A program made the translations under genes and the position numbers. Shown one piece after another: positions 47,187-59,779 of a stretch of 64,000 nucleotides of DNA. The notes beneath the pieces are model-generated. The model was not told where the DNA came from. It did no database searches and saw only the letters and a program-made list of their open reading frames with translations. The stretch spans positions 930,001 to 994,000 of the forward strand of contig JALPQD010000404.1 of assembly GCA_023101885.1 (NCBI GenBank), given 5' to 3'. The DNA is from Typhlomys cinereus (taxonomy: Eukaryota; Chordata; Mammalia; Rodentia; Platacanthomyidae). Every line of letters starts with the position of its first letter. The first letter of the stretch is position 1.

Positions 47187-50100
47187 ATGTCTGGAATTAA
47201 AAATAGTTTCTCCATTATAACACTAAATGTTAATGGAATTAACTCACCGATCAAGAAACACAGATTACAAACTTGGATTAAAAATCACAATCCATCAATC
47301 TGCTGCCTGCAGGAAACCCATCTCACCACAAAAGATAGGCACGCTCTAAAAATAAAAGGCTGGTAAACAATTCTACAAGCAAATGGAAGCAGAAAACAGG
47401 CAGCCGTAGCCATTATGTTATCAGACAAAGTGGATTTCTAAACTAAAGAAAATTATAAGAGACACAGATGGATACTACATTTTAGTCACAGTTACAATTC
47501 ACCAGGAAGACTTCACAATCCTGAACATTTATGCACCCAATATGGGCCCCTCCACATTCATTAAAAAAACCCTACAGCGTCTAAAGCAAGAAATCAACCC
47601 CCAAATGATAATTCGTGGGGACTTCAACACCGCCCTCTCAACATGGGATAGATCAACAGGTCAAAAGCTTAACAGAGACACTTTGGAACTTAATCAAACC
47701 CTTAAAGAAATGGACCTTACAGACATCTATCAAACTTTTCATCCACGTACCAAAGAATACACATTTTTCTCAGCAGCACACGGAACTTTCTCCAAAATAG
47801 ATCACATATTGGGCCACAAAAGGAATCTATACATATACAGGAAATTTGAAATTCTAGCCTGTGTCCTATGAGACCACAACGGCCTAAAGCTGGACATCCA
47901 CAACACATCAAACAAGAGAAAATACAATAACTCCTGGAAACTTAACACTATGATGCTGAATGAGAACTGGATTCAGGAGGAAATTAAAAAGGAATTTCAA
48001 GATTTCCTGAAAGTGAATGATAATGAAAATACAACTTACCAAAATCTCTGGGACACAATGAAAGCTGTTCTAAGAGGTAAGTTCATAGCTCTTAATGTCT
48101 ACAGCAAAAAAATGGAAACATCAGAAATAAACAACTTAACAATGCCGCTTAAAGCTTTAGAGAAACTAGAGCAATCTGATCCCAAAAGTAGTACAAGAGA
48201 GGAGATTAGCAAAATAAGGGGAGAAATATCTTAAATCGAGATTAAGAATGATAGAAAAAATCAACCAGTCAAAAAGCTGGTTCTTTGAAAAAATCAATAA
48301 GATTGATACACCCCTAGGTAAATTAACCAAAAGCAGGAGAGAGAAAACACAAATTAACAAAATCAGAAATGGACATGGAGTTATCACTACTGATACCCAA
48401 GAAATCCAGAGAATTATAACATCATATTTCAAAAACTTATACTCTCTGAAGTTTGACAACACAAAAGAGATGGATGAATTTCTAAGTAAACACAACTTAC
48501 CTAAATTGAATCAGGAAGTTGTGAATTATTTAAATAGTCCTATAACATATAAGGAAATTGAGGAAGTAATCTTGAATCTTCCCACCAAAAAATGTCCTGG
48601 ACCAGATGGATTCAGCCCAGAGTTCTACCAGACACTTAAGGAGTTAATAATACCAATACTCCTTAAACTGTTCCATCAAATAGCACAGGAAGGAACACTA
48701 CGAAATTCCTTCTATGAAGCTAATATCGTTTTGATCCCAAAACCGAATAAAGACTCACTTAAAAAAGAAAACTATAGGCCAATCTCTCTGATGAACACAG
48801 ATGCAAAGATTCTCAACAAAGTTTTAGCAAAGCAGATTCAAAAACATATTAAAAAGATTATTCACGGGGACCAAGTAGGCTTCATCCCCAGCACACAAGG
48901 TTGGTTCAACATACGCAAATCAATAAATGTAATTCATCATGTAAACCAGTTCAAAGTACAAGACCACATGATACTCTCGATAGATGCAGAAAAAGCTTTT
49001 GACAAGATCCAACAGCCTTTTATGATCAAAATGCTAGAGACAGTAGGAATGGAAGGAACCTTTATCAATATAATAAAAGCTGTATACAACAAGCCCACAG
49101 CAAGGATTATGCTCAATGGGGAACAATTGGAAGCATTCCCACTTCGATCAGGAACTAGACAAGGCTGTGCACTCTCACCACTTCTATTCAATATTGTACT
49201 TGAAATCTTAGCTGAAGCCATAAGACAAGAAAGGGACATAAGAGGGATTCAAATCGGAAAGATAAAAGTCAAGCTATCCCTATTTGCAGATGACATGATC
49301 TTATACCTGAGTGATCCCAAAAACTCCACCAGGAAGCTCCTGGAACTAATTGAGAAGTTCAGCAGGGTGGCAGAATACAAAATAAATATGCAAAAATCAG
49401 AGGCCTTCCTATATGCCCAGAATGACAGAAGTGAAAAAGCCTTGAGAGGAACAATCCCATTTACTATAGCCCCTAAAAAAATGAAATACCTTGGTATAAA
49501 CCTAACCAAGGAGGTAAAAGACCTTTACAATGAAAACTTTAAAACCCTAAAGAAAGAAATTGCAGAAGACACCAGAATGTGGAAAGACCTCCCATGTTCC
49601 TGGATTGGCAGAATCAACATCGTAAAAATGACCATCCTACCAAAGGCAATATACAAATTCAATGCTATACCAATTAAAATCCCAAAGCAATACTTTAAAG
49701 AAGTTGACCAAACAATCTCAAAATTCATAGGAGGCACAAAAGACCCAGGATTACAAAGACAATCCTGAGTAACAAAAATACTGCTGGAGGTATCACCAAA
49801 ACCGAACCTTAGTCTATATCACAAATCCATGGTTATAAAAACAGCCTGGTACTGGCTCCAAAATAGACACACAGATCAATGGATAAGGATTGAAGACCCA
49901 GATATAAGCCCATAAAATTACAGACATTTGGTCTTTGACAAAGGGGCCCAAAGAATCCAATGGAAAAAGAACAGCATCTTCAACAAATGGTGCTGGCAAA
50001 CTTGGATCTCCACATGCAGAAGATTAAAGCTGGACACATACTTGTCACCATGTACAAGACTCAATTCCAAATGGATCAAGGACCTTGATATCAGGCCAGA

Positions 50101-50993
50101 GACTATAAAAACCATAGTTGAAAGTATAGGGAACTCCCTCGAGCTGATTGGGTTAGGCCAACATTTCCTAAACAGACATCCAATGGCACAGTCACTGCTA
50201 CCAACTCTCAACAGTTGGGATCTTGTGAAATTAAAGAGCTTCTGTTCAGATAAAGAGATTGTAACATGAGCTCAAAGGCAACCCACAGAATGGGAGAAAA
50301 TCTTCACTAACCACATATCTGATAGAGCTCTACTGTCCAGAGTGCACAACGAACTTAGAAAACTAAACACCAAGGAAACCAATGGCCCAATTAAAAAAAT
50401 GGGCCCTGGAACTTAAAAGAAATTTTACCAGGGATGAAATTAAAATGTCTAACAAATATCTTAAAAAATGCTCCACTTCTTTAGCCATCAGGAAATGCAA
50501 ATCAAAACTTCCCTGAGATATCATCTCACCCCAGTCAGGATGGCAAAAGTCCACAATACAAACAACAACAAATGCTGGAGAGGATGTGGACAGAGGGGAA
50601 CTCTCCTACATTGCTGGTGGGAGTACAGCCACTCTGGCGAGCCGTCTGGAGATTCTTAAAGAAATTACAGATTGAAATGCCATATGACCCTGCTATTCCA
50701 CTTTTGGGTATAACCCCCCATACAACAGAGGTTCACCTCGATAGCACAAGCACGACCATGTTCATAGCAGCACTGTTTACAATAGCAAAGACATGGAATC
50801 AACCCAAATATCCAACAGTTGACGAGTGGATAAGGAAACTGTGGTACATCTATACAATGGAGTACTACTCAGCCATCAAAAATTACTGGAATTTGCTGAG
50901 AAATGGATGTCATTATAAACAATTATATTAAGTGAAGTATCCTAGACCCAGAAAATTAAGCGCCGTATGTACTTCCTAATAAGTGGCTCCTAA
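47187..50993 (+). pseudogene. L1 ORF2 (endonuclease/reverse transcriptase), multiply broken
   Basis: About 1268 codons from ATG 47187 to TAA 50991-50993, a normal length for L1 ORF2. Endonuclease: LNVNGINS, LQETHL, GDFNTALSTWDRS and IDHILG segments. Reverse transcriptase: from about 48720 ([17 protein letters not shown]) with [12 protein letters not shown] at 49282-49317. C-terminal cysteine motif at about 50573 (CWRGCG...LLHCWWE), where the last cysteine is tyrosine in this copy. Lesions: TAA at codon 60 (47364-47366) and codon 85 (47439-47441), frameshifts near 47450-47540 and 48232, and a one-base loss near 49727 that closes the longest open part (48248-49768, 506 codons). Confidence 0.92.
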
Positions 50994-52037
50994 TACCAAA
51001 CCCACTCAGCCCATCTTGAGACACTCATAGGTAAATCTATGTATTACCTACAGTAATTGCAAGGATTATGAACAGGAGGGATAGGGTTGGAGGGCCACAC
51101 CAGAAACAAGGAGAGAAGTGACCATGTTACTGTAGAGAAAATAGGCCTCCATCAAGTACTGTAAGAACGTAATTTGAAAACTAGTTAAGTTCACAGACAT
51201 TCGTTCCTGATCATTTACAAGTAAGGGGGTATGAACTCACCAGAAGGGGAGGGCATATAGTCCGGCAGATTAGAAAGTAACCATTTTGCAAATGGGTGAT
51301 TGACCCCTCCCATTGCCAAATGCCTTATGACCTTGTGATTCCACTTTTGGGTATAAGTATTACATCTACCTTTGAATGTGCTCTTATAATAAGACTCCAG
51401 TTTAACAGCTTTTTGTCTCTGTCCAGGGGGTGACATACAGTGCCCATCACGATGGAGTGAAGGGCATTGCAGGAGCAACAAAACTGCAAAAGAAAATCAA
51501 CAAACCACAATTCAGAACTTCAGAGACTCTGTATCAACCACCTAGAACTAGGCCAGACTAATCTCTCCCCATCCTGAAGCTCAGGGACATTTGTGGAAGA
51601 GGGGGCGGTAAGAGTGTAAGAGCAAAAGGATGGGAGGAGCAATGATTTGCAAGATACTCCACACAAGTTAGGGCCCAAGCAATCATAATTGGACATTGCC
51701 TGCCCGGTTCAATGTCCAACACACTATTGACCTCACAAAGTCTAGCATCAGCTAAAGGCACCAAGATCCTTGGAGGCAAGGGATTGACAGCCACAGTAGT
51801 GTTCCTATTCTTAAGGGGAACACAGGAAAGGGTTCAGGGAAATGCCACTGGGTCCTTGTACGTCATCGGAGAGGAGGGCCCAGCGGAGAGTCAGGCATGC
51901 ACAAGAAAGGACTCTGGGAATCGGGCGGAAGGCACGGGGGGGATGGGGCAGGAGGGGTCAGGGGAGGGGGATCAGGGTGTTCTGGGGGGAGGAGGAGGGA
52001 GTGAGGGAACTGCTGTACCTATTAAGTTTGTATGAGC
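50994..52037 (+). other. L1 3' UTR, copy 5
   Basis: It matches the 3' UTRs of copies 3 and 4. Bases 51318-51355 repeat an ORF2 segment (see 50674-50711) with three changes. Bases 51930-52010 form a G-cluster tract before the conserved CTGTACCTATTAAGTTTGTATGAGC end and the A-rich tail. Confidence 0.85.
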
Positions 52038-52280
52038 TGAAATAATAATAAAAATGTATTAAAATAAAAAAATAAATTAAAAATAAAAAGCCAGTAGCTA
52101 TTATAATATTTAAGAAATGCATTTTACAACAAAAATTAAAAGTTTTGATAATAGCATGTGAATATCAGAGTATGTTGAAAATCATTGTACATGTTCTTTA
52201 AATTTTGGTAGTTTAATATGTGAATACTTTTATCTGACAAGAGAACATAAGAAATGACAAATCATTGGAGATGCACTTTA

Positions 52281-52549
52281 TTTTTAAACTTTGAGTGCAT
52301 GTCTGTGTGTGTCTCTGTGTGTGTTTGTATCAGAGGGCACTGTATATGCTTTTGGGGATGGAAGGGTGACTTTGGGAATCATCTTGGATTGTGCTACCTT
52401 CTCATTGCTTTGTTCTGCCTTCCAGGGCCAGAAACACAGGCCTCTGCCATTTCCACCTGGTGTTTTCACATGGAATCCAGGATCTAAACTCAGGACACTC
52501 CGTTTATCAGCAAAAGGCTTAACCCCTGAGCCATTTTTCCAGACAAGAA
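52281..52549 (-). mobile_element. B2-like tRNA-derived SINE with (TG)n tail, minus strand
   Basis: It is flanked by GCACTTTA (52273-52280, 52550-52557). On the minus strand: GTCTGGAAAAATGGCTCAGG head with box A, TTAAGCCTTTTGCTGATAA, box B region GAGTTTAGATCCTGG, a body with CACCAGGTGGAAATGGCAG, and a tail seen as TGTGTGTGTCTCTGTGTG on plus. Confidence 0.8.
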
Positions 52550-52557
52550 GCACTTTA

Positions 52558-54259
52558 AATATGATAAAGATAACAACAAAAAATCTGAGGGTGGGGAAAT
52601 GGGAAGAATATAACTGTGACTGGAGTCAGATGACTCATGCATGACTTGCCATGGGAGGAGCAACAACATTGAAGATTAGAGAATTTTGACAAAAGAATAG
52701 AACTAGAGCAGATGTGCAAGTGCTTTGTTTCTTTCCTAAAATCTCATGTTGAAGATTCCTCACTTCTTTTCTTCCTTTGTGATTTCTAAGCTGTCTCTAG
52801 CTTATAAAAATCTAGAGTGGATCCCTTCAGTTTTAGTGAAGAAGTATCAAGAACTTCTAAGTACCCAAAGATACAGGCTGCCTTCCAAATCGTCTTTATA
52901 AACAAGATGACATTTTTTTTCTTCTGTCTGCCTTATGTGCACACCTACTTCTCAGTTGATTTTAAATTTTGATAAGTGAAGAGAGGAGAGTGCCTTAATT
53001 TCCCCCATGAAGTGACAAGAATTGCAAAATTGTGTGAACAATTCTAGACTCTTTTGCTGAGTGAATTATAACTAATCACATATAAAAAGGAGAACAGCTG
53101 GTTTGCCTGCTCATATAATAAGGAAGGAAGTTGCAATTAAAGCTGTAGCAAGACTTGTCACATCATAAATGGGTGGAAGGGTAGAAAGCATATCAATGTA
53201 CAGAAGTTTGTTGGCCTCTTGAAATAGTGCTGGGAAAGGAACTAAATTATTACAAGATATATTTAGAAAGAACCAGGAAGAAAATGGAGAGTGCAACTAA
53301 AATTACTAAATATTTGGATGCATACAGAGAGAAATATTTTTAAGTTGAGAGAGTATCCATTGAATTTGTTTGACAGAAACTGCTTTAGGAGGCCAAAACA
53401 GTACACAAATTCATAAGTTGATGATCATGATGAATTTGTCAATACACAGAAAAATGTAGATTATTTAGATGATATGAAGGAATGATAGTTAAAGATAAGT
53501 CTGAAAACTATACTCTTTTCAACATTATTTTCTTTTAAAGTAATAAAGCAACAAACTGGAGCCAAATCAAAAGTGTTAAAGAATATTTGAGATTGTTTTC
53601 TGATATCCTTTTTAATTAACCAAAAATGTTGTTGTTATCTTCCATATAGATTTTGCTCATCCAGAAAACTATTTTTCAGATATTTGTAGTAAAGCTAGCT
53701 TTTAAACATTTTTATATTCTTAGATTTCTCATTTCTCTAATTTTAAATCTGACAAGCATGCAATATAGTGAATTGGTGAGAATATTTTGAAATAGTTTCT
53801 CAGCACAAATATTATACTACACCTTTCTTTATACATAGAATCAATTTCCCTTATCAAGATAGGTTCTAACAGAAATGAAACTTTGAAAACTCTATCACAT
53901 TTAAGTTTCTATAATAAAACTTAATCAGCCATTAAACTTCCGTTAAGTATAGCAAGATTAAATAAAAATAATCTTTAAACATCTGAATAATGATAATGAC
54001 CATTTCCAGGGTACTGCAGATTATCATTTGCCTACTTATGAAATTTTTGTCTGTTTTAATCACAAAATACTTAAGATATTTAATTTAGTCCTGTAATTTG
54101 GTGGCTAAGTGTTTCACATTTGAACTCTGAGGTTAATTCTCTGTGTGATCTCTGTACATGATCTGCCTACTAACAAGTATATAATACAGAAAGTAGTACG
54201 ATTTGTTAAATATATTATTTTTGTATTTTTAAATTTCTTTAATAATTTTACTTAAGCAA
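52558..54259. other. AT-rich DNA without recognised features
   Basis: No gene, RNA gene or nameable repeat was recognised. Confidence 0.5.
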
Positions 54260-54633
54260 GTTCTAAATTTTTGTTGCTATGTAAGACCACACTACTCGGT
54301 AAAAACAACTTAAAGGGAGAAAGGGAAATTTAGTCAGCTTATAGTTCCAGAAAGGAGATACAGTTCTTCAAGGAAGAAACAGCATGGTTGACTGTCAGAA
54401 GCTATAGAAGCCTTAAGTCACTGCAGACATCTGGAGTCTCAAGAGCAATCTTCAAGCTCAAGAGCAGACTCACTAACTCAAGCAGGGTGGGGCTAAACAA
54501 CCTCAAGGCCCACCCCCTGTGATTGCCATCCTCCAGCAGGTTCTACTTGTTAAAGGTGCCATGACTTTCCCAAACAACTAAAGATTCAAACACATGAGTC
54601 CGTGGGGGACAATTCACATTCTAAACCATGACA
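54260..54633 (-). mobile_element. MaLR-type LTR, minus strand
   Basis: The reverse complement starts TGTCATGGTTTAGAATGTG and parallels 30221-30580, sharing AAGTCACTGCAGACATCT, CCTCAAGGCCCACCCC and the ACACATGAG(A/T)C block. The left (3') border is approximate. Confidence 0.6.
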
Positions 54634-56159
54634 TGTGTAATAATAAAATTTCCAAAATATGTGGACTTGTCAATTTTTTTCTATTCTAACTTGAACAAAT
54701 AATTCTACATATTAAATGATAACTAAGAAACTTGACAATAGAGTATCAAGTTCTTTCCATGTTGCTACATTCTAATTTCTAATTAACTTAGGTCTTGTTG
54801 ATTCACTTGGTCTTGTCTACAACTATAAACTTAAAACATTCAAATAAAGAAATCATGCGTATTACAAGAAACATCATAAAAAGTTAGTTTTACTAATAAT
54901 GCATTCATCTTGCCAAATGTGTATCAACAATGAGAGTTAATAAATAAAAATATAATTTTTGTGGGCTATCAATTTTTTGCATAATTCCTAAAAATGTAAT
55001 AAGATATATGTGGACATGAATAATTAGGATCACTTCATATTTATCTGCTTTTAAGGTGAAAGTATTTTGTCTAATCTAGTGAATGTACAATATTACTTAT
55101 TCTGAAAATTATTTCAGTTGATTTCAATAAAAATGTTTGATAAGCAAGTGGGAGACAATATGGATTTCTTGAAGTGATCAAAAGTATTGATGGTGGTTGC
55201 AGAGTCAGATACATATCCTTGAAAAGTACAGAAAATGCTAGTTTTTAAGATGAAAAGAATAAAGAATGCATGCAGAGTTAAGCGGAGCTAAGAGTCTTTT
55301 GCAGCTTTGTATCTTATAGATTCTGTCTTCATATTCTGACCAAAAAAGCAGTGCGAAAAAGAACTAAGTCCAGGCTTGTTTAGGCATACACATGGGACAA
55401 ATAGCAATTTCCTAGACACAGATGACTGAAGGAATATTATAAGACAATGGGACTGTCAGTAGTATGCTGAAGAATAGGATGGGAAATGGAAGGTAGTCTA
55501 AAGAGATTATTCTATTTGCCACACTAAAAATGCAAATGAAAAAAGCATAGTGATAGCCAATTGTTCCAATGAATTAAATGGTAGGTTAGAATCTTATGAC
55601 AAAATTTAAGCCATGTAATCATCAATGCTTGATTAATTTTTGCTTAAAAACTTTGGAAAAATAATTTAAAAATCCAACAGAACACAAAGGGGAGATAAAA
55701 GTGCTCTGTTATGTCAAACTTTGTACCTCATATTTAATATACTTTTGAGAATAATTTTGCACAACACTGCATAATATTTAAAAGCAAAAGCAGCAGAGCA
55801 GTTATTAGACCAGGTTACAATTTGTAACACGGAGACCCTCCTATCTCACACCTAACAATTTCTACAATGAGACATCTCAAATAGACATGTTTGTGATTAT
55901 ACCCAGGATATTTTTAATTACATTACAATAGCCCATGTTAGAGGTGGAAACGTAATCAAAAGTTAAAAACATATATAATGAAGGATAAGTGTACACCAAA
56001 TTCAACTCTTTGCACTGAAAAAATGAGTGCATAGAAACAGAGAACAGAACTAAATAGTAATTACCAGGAAGAGGAAGAAATAAGGAGATGTTGGTCATAT
56101 TGCACAAACTTGCAGCTATAAAAGATGAATACATCAAGTTTATGCTCTTCTCTCAGAGC
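54634..56159. other. AT-rich DNA without recognised features
   Basis: Nothing was recognised. Confidence 0.5.
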
Positions 56160-56640
56160 ATAAAATTATGTTCTTTCTGATATCATCCCCAGTCTGACAC
56201 CTACATGACCTAAGAGGGGCAGTTAGGGACTGTCTCTGCTTTCTTGCAAGTTGAAACTTATCTGTGACAGAGACTGATTAATGGTCAGGAGATTCCTTAC
56301 ACTAAGAAGATTAGGTGTTCCCAAAATAAAGAAAAATGATAAACAACTGCAGGGAAAGACACTTTTGGGCCAGAAGAAAAGATCCTGAGTTGACCAACAG
56401 GAAGGGAATCTACAGTCAATAAAGCTGGCTGCAAATCATGCAGGGAGCTCAAGGGTTTGAAACTTCCATGAGATTCAGCCAGGCTGGGGTGAACTTTCTG
56501 GTAAAACAGATGCTTTTGGGTAATCCTTGCTCCAGTATTTGCAAACTTTGCTCTTGTAAATAACCCAAATAAACTCACTGGTTCACCAAGTTAAACTTTG
56601 GTGTACTTGTTAGTAAGGTCCATCTTTGATTCCCTGTCTG
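56160..56640 (+). mobile_element. Possible retroviral-type solo LTR
   Basis: The AAATAACCCAAATAAACTCAC poly(A) region (about 56557-56577) is followed by GGTTCACCAAG and TTTGATTCCCTGTCTGGGG, a layout like R/U5 of a gamma- or ERV1-type LTR. Ends and duplication are not established. Confidence 0.35.
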
Positions 56641-57786
56641 GGGTAAATACATATTTGTGTAGCATCAACCCAGGAAAAGTATAACAGAACAAATATCAAC
56701 AAAAAGTTATTAGCTCCAAAATTTTTGTTATTGCAAACCATAGTATTAAGCAAATAAGTCAAGAAAAAAAAAAGGCTCCACATTATTTCAGTCACATGGA
56801 ACCTAAAAAAATGTGTATCAAAATGCCTTTTAAATTCTTATCTTTGAACCTGGTGATTCTTGCAGTTCTCAGCCTCCATACCAGGGTCTTATTTTTGCAA
56901 TAGATGACAGAGAATAGGCGATGGGGGAACACTTATTCCAAGGAAAGACTTCTAATCCGTTCCATCTACGAATCAGGAAACATCACAGAAACATCCACAC
57001 TCAGTCTTAAGCAGAGGACACTTTAGCTGCTGTGACTCGAGCTGAATTCAGTGAACCATTATTTTCCATGATGCCACGAAAAAGTGAAGGTTGAGTATTC
57101 AGCTCTCGTCATGGCATATACACTATTCTAAAGTCTCAGGAACATTTGCGTAACAGGGGTTAGAAAAAGAGCCAAGAAAAAGTTTTGAAATGTCATCCTT
57201 CAAAAATAACATAGCTTTCACAATGGTGAAGTCATAAAAAGTGTATTGATGCTAAGCACACTTACATGGTAGGGCAATTACAAAATCATTCAACTCAATT
57301 ACCATAGTGTTATTTTTAATTCAATCACAGAACTTCTAAGAGGTTGTACAGTTCCACCTCTCCAGCTATACTGCCTCTGAGCAGGCTCCACTCTGTGTCT
57401 TCAGTCTGCAGTCATCCTCAGCGCATTTCCAAAAGTTCCAGCTATCATCGCCATTTTGGGATCTCTACTATAACTTTAAGCTTCTCCTTTCTTTACTCAG
57501 AAACCTACCTTGCCACATGGTTGCAGGTCTGTTACTTTTCATGACCTCATCAGTTTTGCATGTTCTATATCTGCAGTTAATTTAGCCCTATCATTTACAT
57601 CTATAGCCAAAACTATTTAAATTAAATCTTCTAATTACTATTAGCATTTCTAAATGAAAAGTATGTACTTGTTTTTCAGCATGATACAGATCTCAGATTC
57701 ATGAGCTTCAATGGCAGATGGGGAGAGTGAAGATTGTCTTTTATTTATGTTAGTACTCTAAGGTTGATTAACATCGTAACTAGTAC
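56641..57786. other. AT-rich DNA without recognised features
   Basis: No gene or named repeat was recognised. The last five bases (57782-57786, AGTAC) are the target duplication of the next element. Confidence 0.5.
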
Positions 57787-58215
57787 TGTCATAGTTGGGC
57801 ACAGGTATCAACTTGATGGTTGAGGGTTTGAGCTCTGGGCTGATTTGTGGAGAATTAGTGGTAGGGTTAAGCCCAGAGGAAACCTGCAGAAGATTGTCTA
57901 TCTGATGGGGAAGGCCCAGCCTATGATCGGTGGGACTAGGCCCTGAAGAGGTGAATAAAATACTGAGAGCTGGTTAAGGAAGGTGGCATTCTTCTGTACC
58001 CTTGGCCAGACATGCTGTTCTGATAAGTAAAGATTGTCCACCTCTCAGCCATTGTGTAGTGATGGTGTGGTCAGTTCCCTCGACCCTGGTGTTGGTGCAT
58101 GCTATCCCATCAGGCTGGACTATGAACTGTAACTAGTAATTATGAGAATAAAACCCTTGTTCCCTTAAGCCATTTAATGGTCATTTATCAACAACCATGC
58201 AGGCTGACTGCAACA
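57787..58215 (+). repeat. Left LTR
   Basis: TGTCATAGTTGGGCACAGG to ACTGCAACA. The AATAAAACCC poly(A) signal is at 58147-58156. It is very similar to the right LTR, with scattered single-base changes, so the insertion is old enough for the two to have diverged. Confidence 0.88.
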
Positions 58216-59779
58216 GAATTTGGTACCTGGGAAGTGGGATGTTGCTGATAAATATGACTATGTGGATTTTGTGGCTTTTGAACAGTTTTGTTGGACAAAG
58301 TTGGAAATGCTTGAAGATTTTCACTTTGTGGATTACAAATACAGTTCTTCAGAGTTTAGTGGGCCAACTGGATAATATCAGTCTGAGAAAGTTATGGATT
58401 GCTTGGGCCCAATTTGTGATGAGGGGAACAAGGATTTGGCAAAGTTGAACTTGGAGATGATGGACTGGTTTGCTTGGTGGAGGAGAGCTGTGTTGATGCC
58501 CGTGAAGCTGTTTATGGAGAGGGCAGGTAGCAGAATAGCTGCCATTGTTGGAGAAATGAGTATCAATGAAGGAAAACCTAGTGACTTGCACTGGGATGGT
58601 GGAAAACATGAACACCACGGTATGGCAATTTTGTGTTTTGAAAACCCTGATTCCTTCAAGGGCTTAAAGCCCAATTTGAGGCCATTTCTTGCCTTTTTAA
58701 AGTTTCGGCTACCAAGAAAGTGGCTTTTCCAGAGTCAGCACAATAAAGTTAGTACAGGTGTGGCTAGAGTGGACAAGCTACATTTCAGACTTTCTGTGGA
58801 CTCTGCTGGCATCCCTCAGATTGTACTGGTTTTAGTGTATGATTACAGGGTTTGTGGAGAGCAGCAAAAGCTTAGCACCAAATGGCAGGCATAGAATTCC
58901 TGCAAAACAAGGTAAAGCTTATAGCTGCAGATGCGAACCCAAAGTACTGTTGGAGATGCCAGAACCATGGGATGTATGCTGAAGATGGCTGCAAGTGGAG
59001 ATTCATCCTGGTTCAAAGGAACTCTGCTTCTCCAACATTGAGCTGTGAATAGGGACTGGGAATGCCTAGAATCTTTGAGCCAGCATGACTACATGATGAG
59101 CAATAGAAGATGGACACTGAAATACAGGATGCAGTAATTGATTTGTTGGACTTGATTTTAATGTAATGTTTTCTTATTGTGTCATGATACTTCTATTTTG
59201 ATATTTTATCTTGTTGAAGTATTTTACATATTTCGATTTGACTCTCACAGTTAAAAGATTTGAAACATTTTTTAAAACTTTCAGTTCCAATATTATAATA
59301 AGTGAACTTTTTTTTATTCAGTTGTGCGTGTATGCGTGTGTGTGTGTGTGTGCATGTATGTGTGTGTATGTAGAACCACGGACGAATTCAGGAATCACCA
59401 TGGACCATCTCGTCTCCACCTCCTCCTTGTTTACTCTGCCCCGGGATTCACAGGCTCCGCTCTACCAGGACCAGAAACACAGGCTGCCCCCGCTTTCGCC
59501 TGGCATCTATACATGAGGTCTAGGATCCGAACTCAGGACCTTCTGCTTGCAAGGCAGAGGCTTAACCCCTGAGCCACCTCTCCAGCCCCATAATAAGTGA
59601 ACTTTTAATGACTGACATTTTAAATTGGATTAGAGAAATTTTTAATTTTGGACTTTTAGAATTAATAAAATTAAATGTATTTGTATTTTTAAGATAACTT
59701 TTAAGACCTATGGAAACAAGGATTAAAGGTTACAGTTTAAAAGTACTATGTTTTTGTGTCAAGTTGACAAGGGGTGGAG
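58216..59779 (+). other. Internal region of the LTR element
   Basis: It begins GAATTTGGTACCTGGGAAGT just after the left LTR, where the primer-binding site belongs. A 166-codon open stretch (58394-58894) lies here but has no resemblance to any retroviral protein I recognise. MaLR interiors are non-coding, so I do not call it a gene. Confidence 0.7.
59312..59589 (-). mobile_element. B2-like tRNA-derived SINE, best-preserved copy, nested in the LTR element
   Basis: It is flanked by the perfect 17-bp duplication ATAATAAGTGAACTTTT (59295-59311 and 59590-59606). On the minus strand: GGGGCTGGAGAGGTGGCTCA with Pol III box A, TTAAGCCTCTGCCTTGCAAG, box B GAGTTCGGATCC, then a body of about 170 bases and a CACACACAC tail. 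The head resembles rodent B2 (tRNA-Lys class); the body does not match B2 as I know it. Confidence 0.92.

Larger units (their letters stand above)
45717..52084 (+). mobile_element. LINE-1 copy 5, full length
   Basis: A complete 6.4-kb L1: 5' UTR with repeated monomer (45717-46073), ORF1 (46074-47136), ORF2 (47187-50993), 3' UTR with a G-rich tract and an A-rich tail (to 52084). The 16-bp duplications AAAAAGCCA(A/G)TAGCTA at 45701-45716 and 52085-52100 differ at one base. Both ORFs carry a small number of disabling lesions, so it is recent but not competent. Confidence 0.97.

Noticed and set aside
58394..58894. 166-codon open frame inside the LTR element
   Set aside because: It resembles no retroviral gag or polymerase that I know, MaLR interiors are usually non-coding, and nothing upstream suggests a start. 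I regard it as a chance opening.
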